DNA of 64,000 nt, taken from Metabacillus litoralis. GTDB taxonomy: Bacteria; Bacillota; Bacilli; Bacillales; Bacillaceae. The translations under genes and the position numbers were made by a program. The stretch is taken from NCBI RefSeq assembly GCF_007994985.1, contig NZ_VOQF01000006.1, positions 1-64,000 on the forward strand. The letters are read 5' to 3'. Below are positions 26,995-36,395 of this stretch, one piece after another. Positions within the stretch are counted from its first letter, which is position 1; each line of letters begins with the position of its first letter. Below the pieces are notes generated by a model that saw nothing but the letters and a program-made list of their open reading frames with translations, did no database searches and was not told the origin of the DNA.

Positions 26995-28800
26995 TTATGG
27001 AATGTAGATGGAGTAACTCGCATCTGCTTGCTTTTCAATATCAATTTTTGGTTTTACCCAAAGATGACGAAAATCTGGCATTCCATATCCTGAAACTGTA
27101 ATTCCATTTAAAGCTTTGTGGTAATTTTGTTCTTCTAAGGTATGATAAGTTTGGACAAGGACCGCTACTTCTTTTAGCCATTTCTCAATAAAATAAAATC
27201 GATCAACCCTATTTTTTATCTCTTTCTCCAGCAATACCATCTTCAATTTCTCATCAATTTCAAGTCGAAATTCAGTACTAAGAGCTCTACGAAGTATACT
27301 GTGTTCACTTGAATATAGCATATACAAACTTAATTCTTCATTTTCTTCAAATGTTTCTCCTGTATAGATCAAATCATAGCAATCAAACCGATCGTTTTGA
27401 TAGATGTCTGTAGAATTTATTGTTGATATATCTATATTCAAACCTATCTGATCACATCGTTTCTTCAGCCAATTCATGTCCTCTATAGCTTCTCTAAAAT
27501 CAAACGTAGCAAGCTTTAATACTTCACCTTTGTACATACTCGATTGTAGTAGCTGTTTCGCTCTAGTTAATGAAGTTTCTAAACAATGTTCTTGACTACT
27601 TCTTTCATAAATAAAACTATAAGCAGGCATTCTTCTTGGGAAGCCTAAATCTTCAACAAGCTCTTTTGAATCGATAAGCTGCTGAAATGCTAAGCGAACA
27701 CACTGATCTTGGTGTGGACCTTGCTTCTTCATATTAAACATAAAGAAAAAACTACCAAGCTCTTGAAATGTTTTTATGTTATGTTCGGAAAGATTAACAG
27801 GTTCTTTTTGTTTTTTATTTTCGAGGTTTAAGGACATTGGCACATGCCAAATCTCAATCGTGTCGAGAAATGCTCTTCCTAGAAAATAGTAAGGAAATAC
27901 TTCAAGCACTAGAAGATGATCATCATGTTTTGCTACTTTATAAGGTCCAGTGCCAATAGGTTTCGCTGGATTTACTACACAATCATGAGGAAGTATTGAT
28001 GAAAAAAAGCTGCTCATGATATCTAAAAACATGTAATTTACTTCTTCTAGAACAAATTTAACTGTAATTTCATCGATAATCTCTACACTTTTTATACCGC
28101 TAAATAAAGTATGATAGGGAATTTCTTTGTTATTTAAGATTCGTTGAATTGTATATTGTACATCTTTAGCCTCTACTAATCGACCATGATGAAATAGTAC
28201 ACCTTTACGCAAGTAAAAAGTCCACTCTTTTCCACCTTTTGTTTCATCCCAAGCAAGTGCGATTCCTGGAGAATAAGATTTACTGTTTTTATCATAGCGA
28301 ATAAGTGTATCAAATATATGATAAGCAATATGTGCTTCATGAACAATTCCAATAAAAGCTGGATCTAGTGTGTGTATTTTCGTTTCCTGAGGTATTTTAA
28401 GTGTGTCTTTTCTACCACTGGAAAGTGTTATAGATTGCAGTCCAAATTCACTTTGAATTCCACTAAGAAGGGTATCTTTTATAGATTGAGAAAACTTTGT
28501 TTCCATTATATATCTGTATGCCTCTTCAAAGCTCTTCTCTTTTAACAGACGTTTTACATTTAACGAAGCTGCATCATTTAGAGGTAAGTGAAAAATAAGT
28601 GCGGATTTCCTTCCTCTTCCTTTTTGTGGGATCCAGTTCAAATAACCATTCTCATTCATCTTGTTGATTAAATGGTTCGTGTTTCTCATTGTGCATGAAA
28701 GACAATCAGAAATAGCAGCTGTAGTCGTTTCGATTATTTCTTCCTCTTCAGTATCCATAAACGCCAACCGCAAATTAATGTAATGCTCAATAACGTTCAT
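26995..28800 (-). CDS. SgrR-like regulator with solute-binding domain
   Basis: About 601 residues. The N-terminal part (to about 100) is a winged-helix of the SgrR type (CTMRNTNHLINKMNENGYLNWIPQKGRGRKS). The rest resembles an ABC-type oligopeptide/nickel solute-binding domain (SBP family 5) but without a signal peptide, so it stays in the cytoplasm as a ligand-sensing domain. It is divergent from an MFS transporter 101 bases away, which it probably controls. ATG 28800 follows GGGAGGC; the longer frame has no site. Confidence 0.85.
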   Translation of the reverse strand: MNVIEHYINLRLAFMDTEEEEIIETTTAAISDCLSCTMRNTNHLINKMNENGYLNWIPQKGRGRKSALIFHLPLNDAASLNVKRLLKEKSFEEAYRYIMETKFSQSIKDTLLSGIQSEFGLQSITLSSGRKDTLKIPQETKIHTLDPAFIGIVHEAHIAYHIFDTLIRYDKNSKSYSPGIALAWDETKGGKEWTFYLRKGVLFHHGRLVEAKDVQYTIQRILNNKEIPYHTLFSGIKSVEIIDEITVKFVLEEVNYMFLDIMSSFFSSILPHDCVVNPAKPIGTGPYKVAKHDDHLLVLEVFPYYFLGRAFLDTIEIWHVPMSLNLENKKQKEPVNLSEHNIKTFQELGSFFFMFNMKKQGPHQDQCVRLAFQQLIDSKELVEDLGFPRRMPAYSFIYERSSQEHCLETSLTRAKQLLQSSMYKGEVLKLATFDFREAIEDMNWLKKRCDQIGLNIDISTINSTDIYQNDRFDCYDLIYTGETFEENEELSLYMLYSSEHSILRRALSTEFRLEIDEKLKMVLLEKEIKNRVDRFYFIEKWLKEVAVLVQTYHTLEEQNYHKALNGITVSGYGMPDFRHLWVKPKIDIEKQADASYSIYIP

Positions 28801-28901
28801 TGCTGCCTCCCTAAAATACGAAATTTCCATAATCTGATTTACGGTTTTTCTTCTTTTTTTATTTATTATAATAAAAGTATCAGAAAGAAGGTAGAAAACA
28901 A

Positions 28902-30155
28902 ATGAGATTTCGTGATTTACATCAAACGATAAAAATTAGAATTATGACAGATTTTTTTACTGATATCACTCAAATGTCTATTCTGCCATTTATGGCAATC
29001 TATTTTAGTAGTCATGTGGGAGCAGGCTTAGCTGGGATATTGTTAATGATGAATATAATCATTTCAATAATTGTAGGGCTGTACTCTGGTTATTTATCAG
29101 ATCGCATAGGACGTAAGAAAATGCTTGTCATTGCACAAATAATACAAGTTTTTGCTTTAACTGTAATGACTATCGTAAACTCACCATTGATTACTTCAGT
29201 ATGGATAACATATTTGATGTTTATTTTTAGTAATGTGAGTTCTAGTTTAATAGGTCCTGCAGCAAGTGCAATGATTATTGATGTTAGTTCTGAAAAAGAA
29301 CGTCCTTATATTTATGGACTTGGTTATTGGACTGGAAACATTGCAATAGCACTTGGAGCAACACTGGGCGGATTACTTTTTGAGGAGCATAAGTTTCTAT
29401 TATTTTTGATGTTTTTAATTGTAAGTATTGCAACATTGATTATCATTGTATTTTTTATAAAAGAATCATTAACAGAGGCTGATATTGATCATCACGAACA
29501 GCCAATAAAGCTCGGAATTTTTAAAAACTATCTAAATGTATTAAGAGACCGAAGCTTTATGTTATTTGTATTTGCAACAGTATGCATTATGTCACTTGAA
29601 TTCCAGCTTGATAAATATGTAGCCGTAAGATTAAAAGAACAATTTCATACTGACTTTTTCTCATTTGAAATAACCGGGGTCAAAATGTTTAGTATTATTA
29701 TGTTAATAAATACTGTAATAATTGTTCTTGCAACACTCCAACTTTCAAAGTGGCTTGGAAAATTTAATGCAAAAGCTGTTCTAACATTGGGGCTTGCTAT
29801 TTACTCTGTTAGTTTTACAACATTCGCATATAGTAACTCATTTCTATTATTAATAGTAGCTGCACTATTATTTACATTAGGTGAGTTAATGTATTCTCCT
29901 ATTAGACAAACAATCTTAGCCGGAATTGTTAACGAGAAATCACGTGCTTCTTATATGGCAGTTGATAATTTATCTTATAATGTGGCCATGTTAATCGGAA
30001 GTTTTGGCTTGACATTAGGTGCATGGCTTCCATCAAGTGTGATGAGCATCATTTATTTGGGGTTAGGTATAAGCGGACTTATTTGTTATCGAAAAGCAAT
30101 AGATCTAAAGCAGAAAGCAACAAATTCACAGCACGAACTCATACAAGTAAATTAA
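28902..30155 (+). CDS. MFS transporter, probable SgrR-like partner
   Basis: 417 residues with twelve membrane segments. The loop 2/3 motif GYLSDRIGRKKMLV is a standard MFS A-motif, typical of drug/H+ antiporters. A long central loop follows TM6 (ESLTEADIDHHEQPIKLG). Divergent from the SgrR-like gene with a 101-bp shared control region, it is the most likely target of that regulator. The substrate is unknown; efflux of a sugar or toxic compound is plausible. AGAAGG precedes the ATG. Confidence 0.85.
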   Translation: MRFRDLHQTIKIRIMTDFFTDITQMSILPFMAIYFSSHVGAGLAGILLMMNIIISIIVGLYSGYLSDRIGRKKMLVIAQIIQVFALTVMTIVNSPLITSVWITYLMFIFSNVSSSLIGPAASAMIIDVSSEKERPYIYGLGYWTGNIAIALGATLGGLLFEEHKFLLFLMFLIVSIATLIIIVFFIKESLTEADIDHHEQPIKLGIFKNYLNVLRDRSFMLFVFATVCIMSLEFQLDKYVAVRLKEQFHTDFFSFEITGVKMFSIIMLINTVIIVLATLQLSKWLGKFNAKAVLTLGLAIYSVSFTTFAYSNSFLLLIVAALLFTLGELMYSPIRQTILAGIVNEKSRASYMAVDNLSYNVAMLIGSFGLTLGAWLPSSVMSIIYLGLGISGLICYRKAIDLKQKATNSQHELIQVN

Positions 30156-30210
30156 TTATTTAGGAACTATGTGTTGAATATGACAATTCAAAAGAAATAT
30201 CATAGTACAA

Positions 30211-30245
30211 ACTTAGGCCCCAGATTTTAAATCCGGGGCCTAAGT
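30211..30245. terminator. strong bidirectional hairpin
   Basis: ACTTAGGCCCCAGATTT pairs with AAATCCGGGGCCTAAGT with one mismatch, between two convergent genes. GC-rich; no T-run on either side. Confidence 0.65.
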
Positions 30246-30253
30246 AGGTCTAA

Positions 30254-30796
30254 TTATATACTCACATGCTCTTTTTCTAAATATCTAATAATACGTTGAA
30301 TATTCTCAGAGTTTTTTCCATAGTCAACTAATGTAGTTGGAACAAGTGGTCTACTCTGAATAGATACTCGCGTAGAATTAGCACCTACTTCTTCTACTAC
30401 AACCTCAATAATATCTCCCCAGGTTTTCCAACTGATTCCGGTCTTTATTATAAGCAACCCTTTTTGTTGGTTTTCATACGAAATCCTTGCACCATTTAAA
30501 ACAGAACCTACTTTTTTACATACTTTAAAGGCCTCATGACCAGGTAGCTGCACCTCTATCGACCCTTTTTTATGTACCCCACTACTCTTTCCTTCTCCAA
30601 TTGACTTGTTAGACTGGTAATCTAAAATTGTCAAAATTAATGACATAAACAAACCAAAAACAAGCCCTATTATAATATATAAAGAGGCACTTGGTTCAGA
30701 ATTATTAAATATCAATGCTTGTATATACATGAAGAAGCCAAAAGGAATGGAAGTAAATATGAAAATTTTGATGAATGTTTTTATGATTGTGTTCAT
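30254..30796 (-). CDS. membrane protein of unknown function
   Basis: 180 residues: two N-terminal membrane helices (about 9-30 and 38-62) and a soluble C-terminal domain (about 75-180) with alternating strands such as ARISYENQQKGLLIIKTGI and STRVSIQSRPLVPTTLVDYG. The C-terminal pattern suggests a small alpha/beta domain, but I do not recognise it. The AAGGAG site lies 12 bases from the ATG, slightly far. Isolated gene. Confidence 0.6.
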   Translation of the reverse strand: MNTIIKTFIKIFIFTSIPFGFFMYIQALIFNNSEPSASLYIIIGLVFGLFMSLILTILDYQSNKSIGEGKSSGVHKKGSIEVQLPGHEAFKVCKKVGSVLNGARISYENQQKGLLIIKTGISWKTWGDIIEVVVEEVGANSTRVSIQSRPLVPTTLVDYGKNSENIQRIIRYLEKEHVSI

Positions 30797-31008
30797 GAAT
30801 GTTTAAAACTCTCCTTAAACTTATATAGAATTTCAGTAACATTTTACCATATTATTTCTTACTAAAGATTATTTTTATAATAATGCTTTATCAAAAAATA
30901 TAACAAATCCCATAGAACAATCGAAACCCTTTTATCCTATTTTAAAATTTATAAAATATGTATGACTTTCCCTACTTTAATTAAAACTAACAAAAGGAGG
31001 TTTTTCAT

Positions 31009-31473
31009 TTGAAGCATTCGACCATTTTAATAATCAAATTTATAACTTGTGTCATAGCGTTTGGACTTGGACTTGATTTATTTTTTGAAGCAACAATTAT
31101 TGATATTTTATCATTTAGCTTATTTGTTACCGTTACATCGTACATTGTTGGAGAGTTAATTATTTTACCTCAATTGGGTAGACGAGCTGCTGCAGTTGTT
31201 GATTTTTTATTAACTTACTTAAGTGTGTGGATATTCGGCAGCATTTTATTTGAAAGCTATTTGCAGATTGCATGGGGAAGTATTATTTCAGCAGTCATTG
31301 TAACAGGTGCAGAAATTTTTATTCATTTGTTAGTTGGAGAACGTGGACCAGCTGCTCAATATTTTGAAAAACGTGGACCTGTGGTTAAACCAAGCCTTGC
31401 ATATGAATTTGCTGAAGAGGAAAATCTTTCTGATCTAGCTAAAAGAGCACAGAAAAAATTAGAAGAAGAATAA
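31009..31473 (+). CDS. YndM/DUF2512-family membrane protein
   Basis: 154 residues with four membrane helices in the first 105 residues (ILIIKFITCVIAFGLGLDLFF, then ISFSLFVTVTSYIVGEL-like, LLTYLSVWIFGSILF and SAVIVTGAEIFIHLL) and an acidic, soluble tail. This is the pattern of the Bacillus YndM (DUF2512) family, function unknown. Translation starts at TTG 31009, seven bases after a perfect AAAGGAGG. A MITE insertion follows 25 bases after the stop. Confidence 0.78.
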   Translation: MKHSTILIIKFITCVIAFGLGLDLFFEATIIDILSFSLFVTVTSYIVGELIILPQLGRRAAAVVDFLLTYLSVWIFGSILFESYLQIAWGSIISAVIVTGAEIFIHLLVGERGPAAQYFEKRGPVVKPSLAYEFAEEENLSDLAKRAQKKLEEE

Positions 31474-31498
31474 ATGTATACCACCCCTCTTTTTTAAA

Positions 31499-31852
31499 GG
31501 CTCTTTTCTAAAAAATTGTTGCTACGTAACCAAAATATCCATTAGAATCAATTTGTTTTTGCATAGGCTCTGTTAAACTTTGTTGTTGATTTCCGTTACA
31601 GGCATTCGCTTTCCGCGGGCGGTCCGGGAGCCTCCTCGGCGCAAGCGCCTGTGGGGTCTCCCTTTGACACGCTTCTCCCGCAGGAGTCTCATGCCTTTCA
31701 CTCCAATCAACAATGTGCTAAAAATCAACAGTAACCTTTAACATTGCCTTTGCATATAAGGATACCATTTTATGAAGAAAAGATGCCACTAGACTTAATA
31801 TTGTGCTGATTTCTTCGGGTATGTAAAAGCAACAAAGTTTGCGAAAATAGCC
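31499..31852 (+). mobile_element. MITE-like element, family 1, copy B (interrupted)
   Basis: Ends GGCTCTTTTCTAAAAAATTG and GCGAAAATAGCC, flanked by perfect 8-bp duplications TTTTTAAA (31491-31498 and 31853-31860). Removing the inserted element and its duplicated 8 bp leaves exactly 163 bp, the length of copies at 50110 and 57803. It is closest in sequence to the 57803 copy. Confidence 0.85.
31566..31748 (-). mobile_element. MITE-like element, family 2 (183 bp) inserted into family 1
   Basis: Terminal inverted repeats GGCTCTGTTAAA (left) and GGCAATGTTAAA (right end, reverse complement); 21 of the first 27 positions match between the two ends. Flanked by an 8-bp duplication TTTGCATA (31558-31565 and 31749-31756). 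The core is GC-rich (GCGGGCGGTCCGGGAG, GGCGCAAGCGCC) in an A+T-rich setting. No coding capacity. Confidence 0.85.
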
Positions 31853-31990
31853 TTTTTAAACTAGTTAAAAAAAATTTTCGCTTTAGAAAAAGTACTGGTT
31901 ATTTATAGTCATGTAAATCGGCATTTGTTACGTAAAACATCTCAAAAGAAGAAGGAATCCATCAAAAACAGTGGATTCCTTTTTTGTCTT

Positions 31991-32842
31991 TTATTTCACT
32001 TCAACTACAAAAGGGTATGCAGTTACCTCTCCATTAACCTGGAATTCTGCCCAAATTTTATAAATACCAGCATGTGGAAATTCAGTTTCAAATACTGTTT
32101 CCTGTTCATTTGGTGGGTGCACATGTAAATACTCTTCCGCTTTTTCATCTAATATGACCACATGTCCCATCGCCCCTAAATATGGCTCTAGTTCAGCACC
32201 GTGAACATCAAACGTTAATGTTACTGGTTCACCGACTACTAAATTCGTAGTTGTAAGTGTTACACTATTTTCATTAATTACTTTTTCTAGGTTTTTATCA
32301 ACCTCTAATGAAGCATGATTATGTTCAACTGTTGAGGGATTCCCTACTTCAAATGGTACGGGATTCACATTATAAGCTAAATTCTCTGACTTTATATCTA
32401 CAAACGCTTTATAATTTCCCTCATTTAATTGACTTTTCACTTTAAACTGGCCAGCTCCCATTTCTTCTGGGTGTAAATGGTAATATTGATCTAAGTGTTC
32501 ATCAACAACTATAAGATGCATTACTTTTTCATGATTAATTTCTAAATCATTAAGAGGATTACCTGACAAATCTTTTAAAGTAATAATAATATCTTCATTT
32601 GCTTCTTGTACTTGAACATTTATTTGATTTTCTTCCTTATTATGTTCATGTTGTTCATCAGACTCTTTACTTGAAGCATTACCATGTGTTCCATGATCTT
32701 CAGTCGCACTATTTTCTGATTCTTTGTGCTCTTCTTTATGCATTTGTTTACTTTCTACATTTACAGCATAAGAATCATATACAATATAGGCAAATATCAC
32801 AATGATTAAATAGGTAACAGCTGATAATATCCATTTTTTCAT
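31991..32842 (-). CDS. His-rich extracytoplasmic protein of the copper operon
   Basis: 283 residues: one N-terminal membrane helix or uncleaved signal (residues 5-25), a His/Glu-rich linker to about residue 72 with many HE/HK pairs, then two similar beta-rich modules. Module one contains MHLIVVDEHLDQYYHLHPEE; module two contains GHVVILDEKAEEYLHVHPP. Each ends its hairpin with an HxHP motif, which looks suited to metal binding. It resembles YtkA/FixH-like beta domains. It starts 16 bases after copA, so a role in copper handling outside the membrane is likely but inferred. Confidence 0.7.
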   Translation of the reverse strand: MKKWILSAVTYLIIVIFAYIVYDSYAVNVESKQMHKEEHKESENSATEDHGTHGNASSKESDEQHEHNKEENQINVQVQEANEDIIITLKDLSGNPLNDLEINHEKVMHLIVVDEHLDQYYHLHPEEMGAGQFKVKSQLNEGNYKAFVDIKSENLAYNVNPVPFEVGNPSTVEHNHASLEVDKNLEKVINENSVTLTTTNLVVGEPVTLTFDVHGAELEPYLGAMGHVVILDEKAEEYLHVHPPNEQETVFETEFPHAGIYKIWAEFQVNGEVTAYPFVVEVK

Positions 32843-32858
32843 ATCATTTTATTCCTTT

Positions 32859-35276
32859 CTATAGTTTTACTCTCTGTAATCGTAATGCATTTAAGACAAC
32901 AGATACAGAACTAAATGCCATTGCGGCTCCTGCTAACCAAGGTGCAAGAAAGCCTAATGCAGCTATTGGGATTCCCAGTGTGTTATAAGCAAATGCCCAA
33001 AATAAGTTTTGTTTAATATTTCGAATTGTTTTTTTACTCATATAAATAGCATCAGCAATACTGTTTAAATCACCGCGCATTAACGTAATGTCTGCTGCTT
33101 CCATCGCTACGTCTGTACCAGTTCCAATTGCCATACCGATATCAGCAGTTGCAAGTGCTGGTGCATCATTAATTCCATCCCCGACCATCGCTACAATCTT
33201 TCCTTGTTTTTGTAACTTCTTCACTTCTTCGGCTTTACCTTCTGGTAAAACCTCTGCTACAACTTGGGTAATTCCCGCTTCTTTAGCTATTGCTTCTGCT
33301 GTTAATTTATTGTCACCAGTAATCATAACCACTTCAAGACCCATTTCCTTTAAACGTCTAACGGCTGCTTTTGAAGTTATTTTTATTGTATCTGCAACCG
33401 CAACTAAGCCTGCATACTTATTATTGATTGCAATAAGCATTGCTGTTTTGCCATTTGCCTCAAGCTGTTCCATTGTTGCTTGAGCACCCTCGATCATTAC
33501 ACCGTATTTATTCATTAGCTTTCTTGTACCAGCTAGAACAACTTGACCTCCCACCTTAGCTTGAATACCATAGCCAGGTATTGCCTCAAACTCTTCCACT
33601 TCCACAAGTTCAATATTCTTTTCTTTTATCCCAGCAACTATTGCTTGTGCTAATGGATGTTCTGATTGCTTTTCAGCTGTACCTACTAATGTTAAAAACT
33701 CTTTTTCATTTATATCTTTTTCAATTAATACATCTGTTAAAACCGGCTCACCATTTGTAACAGTTCCTGTTTTATCTAATAATATTGTTGTTAATCGATG
33801 TGTGCGCTCTAGATGCTCTCCACCTTTAAAAAGAATGCCAAATTCAGCAGCTCTTCCTGAACCAGCCATAATAGATGTAGGTGTCGCAAGACCTAATGCA
33901 CATGGACATGCAATAACTAAAACTGCGATTAATTTTTCTAATGCTTCAGCAAAATCACCAGGAGCCACAATAAAGAACCATACTAAAAATGTGATAAATG
34001 CAATTCCAACAACAATAGGTACAAAAATACCTGAAATTTGATCAGCTAAACGTTGAATTGGCGCCTTTGATCCTTGTGCCTCTTCTACCACCTTAATTAT
34101 TTGTGATAAGGCTGTGTCCCGCCCTACCTTTGTTGCTTTAACCTTCAAAAATCCATTCTTATTAATTGTTGCTCCAATAATTGAATCTCCCACTGTTTTA
34201 TCAACAGGTACACTCTCACCAGTTAACATTGATTCGTCTAACGCTGAACGGCCATCAATAATAACTCCATCAACCGGAACTTTTTCACCTGGTTTTACAT
34301 AAACAATATCCCCAACTAATACATCCTCAAGAGCTACTTCAATCTCAACACCATTTCTCTCAACAACTGCTGTTTTCGCTTGAAGCCCCATCAGTTTTTT
34401 TATAGCTTCTGAAGAACGTCCTTTTGCTCTAACTTCAAATAACTTGCCTAAAATGATTAATGTAATTAAAACTGCACTTGTTTCATAGTAAAGCTCTACC
34501 ATGTGTGCATTGCTACCAATAGAAATAATTGATAAATATAAACTATAGAAATACGCTGCAGAAGTTCCCAAAGCAACGAGAACATCCATATTTGCACTTT
34601 TATTTCTTAACGCTTTATAAGCTCCTACATAAAATTGTTTTCCTACAACAAACTGGACTGGTGTAGCTAACGCTAATTGGACCCAAGGATTCATAAACAT
34701 ATCAGGCAGATAAATAAATGATGTGAAGCTAAAGTGGCTAACCATTGCCCATAGTAATGGGAAGGATAAAATAAGTGAAAAGATAAATTTACCTTTTTGT
34801 GTTTCTAATTCCTTCTCTTTAAGATCTGCAATATCTTCTTTTTGCTCACCTTTTTGGTTTGCTTGATAACCAAGCTTTTCAACTTTTTGGATCATTTGTG
34901 ATACATTTGTTTGAGCAGGATCGTACTCTACTGTAGCACTTTCTAATGCTAAGTTTACCGATGCTATCAAAACACCATCAAGCTTGTTTAATCCTTTTTC
35001 AATTCTTGTTGAGCAAGCCGCACATGTCATACCAATAATGTTCAACTCAACTTTTTCCTCTATTACCTCATATCCTAAATTCCTTATCTTCTTTTTCATT
35101 GCATCTATATTCGCTACAGTTGGATCATATTTAATAGATGTTTTCTCAAGAGCAAAATTTACTGTTGCTTCTTGTACTCCTTCAACCTTATTAAGTCCTT
35201 TTTCAATCCTCACAGCGCATGACGCACAAGTCATTCCTGCAATAGGTAGTGTAGCTTCTTTTATTGTTTGTGCCAT
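32859..35276 (-). CDS. copA: copper-exporting P1B-type ATPase
   Basis: 805 residues. Two N-terminal heavy-metal-associated domains with GMTCASC and GMTCAAC motifs (near residues 14-20 and 82-88), eight membrane helices, the CPC transport motif in [16 protein letters not shown] actuator motif, phosphorylated Asp in [18 protein letters not shown] (the P1B HP motif) and [10 protein letters not shown]. This pumps Cu(I) out of the cytoplasm. I start it at ATG 35276, seven bases after AAGGAGGG; the upstream 20 codons have no site. It lies between copZ and the His-rich gene in one operon. Confidence 0.95.
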   Translation of the reverse strand: MAQTIKEATLPIAGMTCASCAVRIEKGLNKVEGVQEATVNFALEKTSIKYDPTVANIDAMKKKIRNLGYEVIEEKVELNIIGMTCAACSTRIEKGLNKLDGVLIASVNLALESATVEYDPAQTNVSQMIQKVEKLGYQANQKGEQKEDIADLKEKELETQKGKFIFSLILSFPLLWAMVSHFSFTSFIYLPDMFMNPWVQLALATPVQFVVGKQFYVGAYKALRNKSANMDVLVALGTSAAYFYSLYLSIISIGSNAHMVELYYETSAVLITLIILGKLFEVRAKGRSSEAIKKLMGLQAKTAVVERNGVEIEVALEDVLVGDIVYVKPGEKVPVDGVIIDGRSALDESMLTGESVPVDKTVGDSIIGATINKNGFLKVKATKVGRDTALSQIIKVVEEAQGSKAPIQRLADQISGIFVPIVVGIAFITFLVWFFIVAPGDFAEALEKLIAVLVIACPCALGLATPTSIMAGSGRAAEFGILFKGGEHLERTHRLTTILLDKTGTVTNGEPVLTDVLIEKDINEKEFLTLVGTAEKQSEHPLAQAIVAGIKEKNIELVEVEEFEAIPGYGIQAKVGGQVVLAGTRKLMNKYGVMIEGAQATMEQLEANGKTAMLIAINNKYAGLVAVADTIKITSKAAVRRLKEMGLEVVMITGDNKLTAEAIAKEAGITQVVAEVLPEGKAEEVKKLQKQGKIVAMVGDGINDAPALATADIGMAIGTGTDVAMEAADITLMRGDLNSIADAIYMSKKTIRNIKQNLFWAFAYNTLGIPIAALGFLAPWLAGAAMAFSSVSVVLNALRLQRVKL

Positions 35277-35350
35277 TGTAAAACCCTCCTTATACCTATT
35301 AGAGGTATATAACTTCATATTAATATTTTCACACACGTACGTAATTCATA

Positions 35351-35554
35351 CTACTTAACATCATAGCCTTGTTCTTCAATTACATCCATTATTTCAACTG
35401 ATGAAACAGTATTGTTATCATATTCTACATTTACTTTACCTTCACTTAAAATAACCTCTACATTAATTACTCCAGTTAATTTTCCTACACTGTCTTTAAT
35501 TGACTTAACACAGTGACCACAAGACATTCCATTTACATTAAATATTTTCTTCAT
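35351..35554 (-). CDS. copZ: copper chaperone
   Basis: 67-residue ferredoxin-like heavy-metal-associated domain with the Cu(I)-binding NGMSCGHCVKSI motif near residues 8-19. It delivers copper to the matching N-terminal domains of CopA, whose gene follows 74 bases downstream. First gene of the operon; the CsoR-like operator and promoter lie about 120 bases upstream. Confidence 0.92.
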   Translation of the reverse strand: MKKIFNVNGMSCGHCVKSIKDSVGKLTGVINVEVILSEGKVNVEYDNNTVSSVEIMDVIEEQGYDVK

Positions 35555-35674
35555 TTTTTATTCTCTCCTTTGAAGTGCATTTTTTGATTAGTTCATTTAC
35601 TTATGAGTACCATTTTTATGCGGTTGAAACTGATGTGTTATTTACATTTATAATGTTTCCTTAAATCTAATATA

Positions 35675-35699
35675 CTATACCCCCCTAACCTATGTAAAG
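35675..35699 (-). promoter_or_regulatory. copZA promoter with CsoR-like operator
   Basis: Minus strand: TTTACA, an 18-base spacer containing TAGGTTAGGGGGGTATA, then TATATT. The G-tract flanked by TA pairs recalls the TAxCCCxxxxGGGGTA operators of the copper sensor CsoR and sits between -35 and -10. No csoR gene is in the window. Confidence 0.55.
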
Positions 35700-36144
35700 T
35701 GTTTTGAAGAAATATTATCCAATTTTTTCTATTGACTAAATTGAGCAAACAAAATAATAACTATAGATAATTGCAAAATGTAAATAGAAAGAAAAGCAGC
35801 TAGCAAAAATATTACTTCAAACTACATAACAACCTCTGAATATACTAAACAAAATGTACAGGAGATTATGATTCTGCTAAACATTGTAAAATGATATTTA
35901 ACTCAAAAAAAGATATCTCAGGAATCACTCACCTTTTGGATATCTCTTTCTTCTTTCTATTTACGTTGTTTTCTTAAATCCAAAACAAATGGTATTATAT
36001 GAATGATCAAAGAGTGTAGCATCTTTCATTAATAATGCTTGTTGCAAGTAATTAATTGCTAAGATTGTATAAAGAATTTAATTTTTTACCTTCTATACAT
36101 TTTCAACCTTTCCCATTATTAATATTATGTAAGGAGTGTTATAG
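35700..36144. other. intergenic, nothing firm
   Basis: A+T-rich. A weak GATATC-centred inverted repeat is at about 35911-35950, possibly an old hairpin. No gene or RNA is recognised. Confidence 0.4.
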
Positions 36145-36333
36145 TTGAAGTTTATCATCAAATATGAGAAATTTTTCTATTTTGGGATTGTTTTATTAAT
36201 GATTCTTACTAGTCTAACCTTAAAAAGTCCTGAAATTAAAAATACTTTAAGTGCTATTTTCTTTTCTCTAGTTTTTATTATCAGGATAGCAGTTTATAAA
36301 TACTCGAAAAAAGAAAAGCGTGACCTAGATTGA
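36145..36333 (+). CDS. small membrane protein, 62 aa
   Basis: Two hydrophobic helices (about 10-26 and 37-51) and a basic tail (KYSKKEKRD). Family unknown. A good AAGGAGTG site lies eight bases before the TTG start at 36145, which makes it a credible small gene despite its length. No partner nearby. Confidence 0.5.
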   Translation: MKFIIKYEKFFYFGIVLLMILTSLTLKSPEIKNTLSAIFFSLVFIIRIAVYKYSKKEKRDLD

Positions 36334-36395
36334 GTTCTGACTAAGGCAAATGTATTCATGTAAGGTGCTTCGCAGCAGTCATTGATTTATCTAAT

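Larger units (their letters stand above)
31474..31990. other. intergenic region made of nested MITEs
   Basis: No gene. Most of the region is one family-1 MITE (31499-31852) split by a family-2 element (31566-31748). Confidence 0.8.

Noticed and set aside
33088-34302. Plus-strand open frames inside copA
   Set aside because: They are antisense to an intact, motif-complete copA and lack ribosome sites.
35911-35950. Riboswitch-like hairpin around GATATC
   Set aside because: The stem is short and imperfect, and it is not placed in front of a gene it could control.
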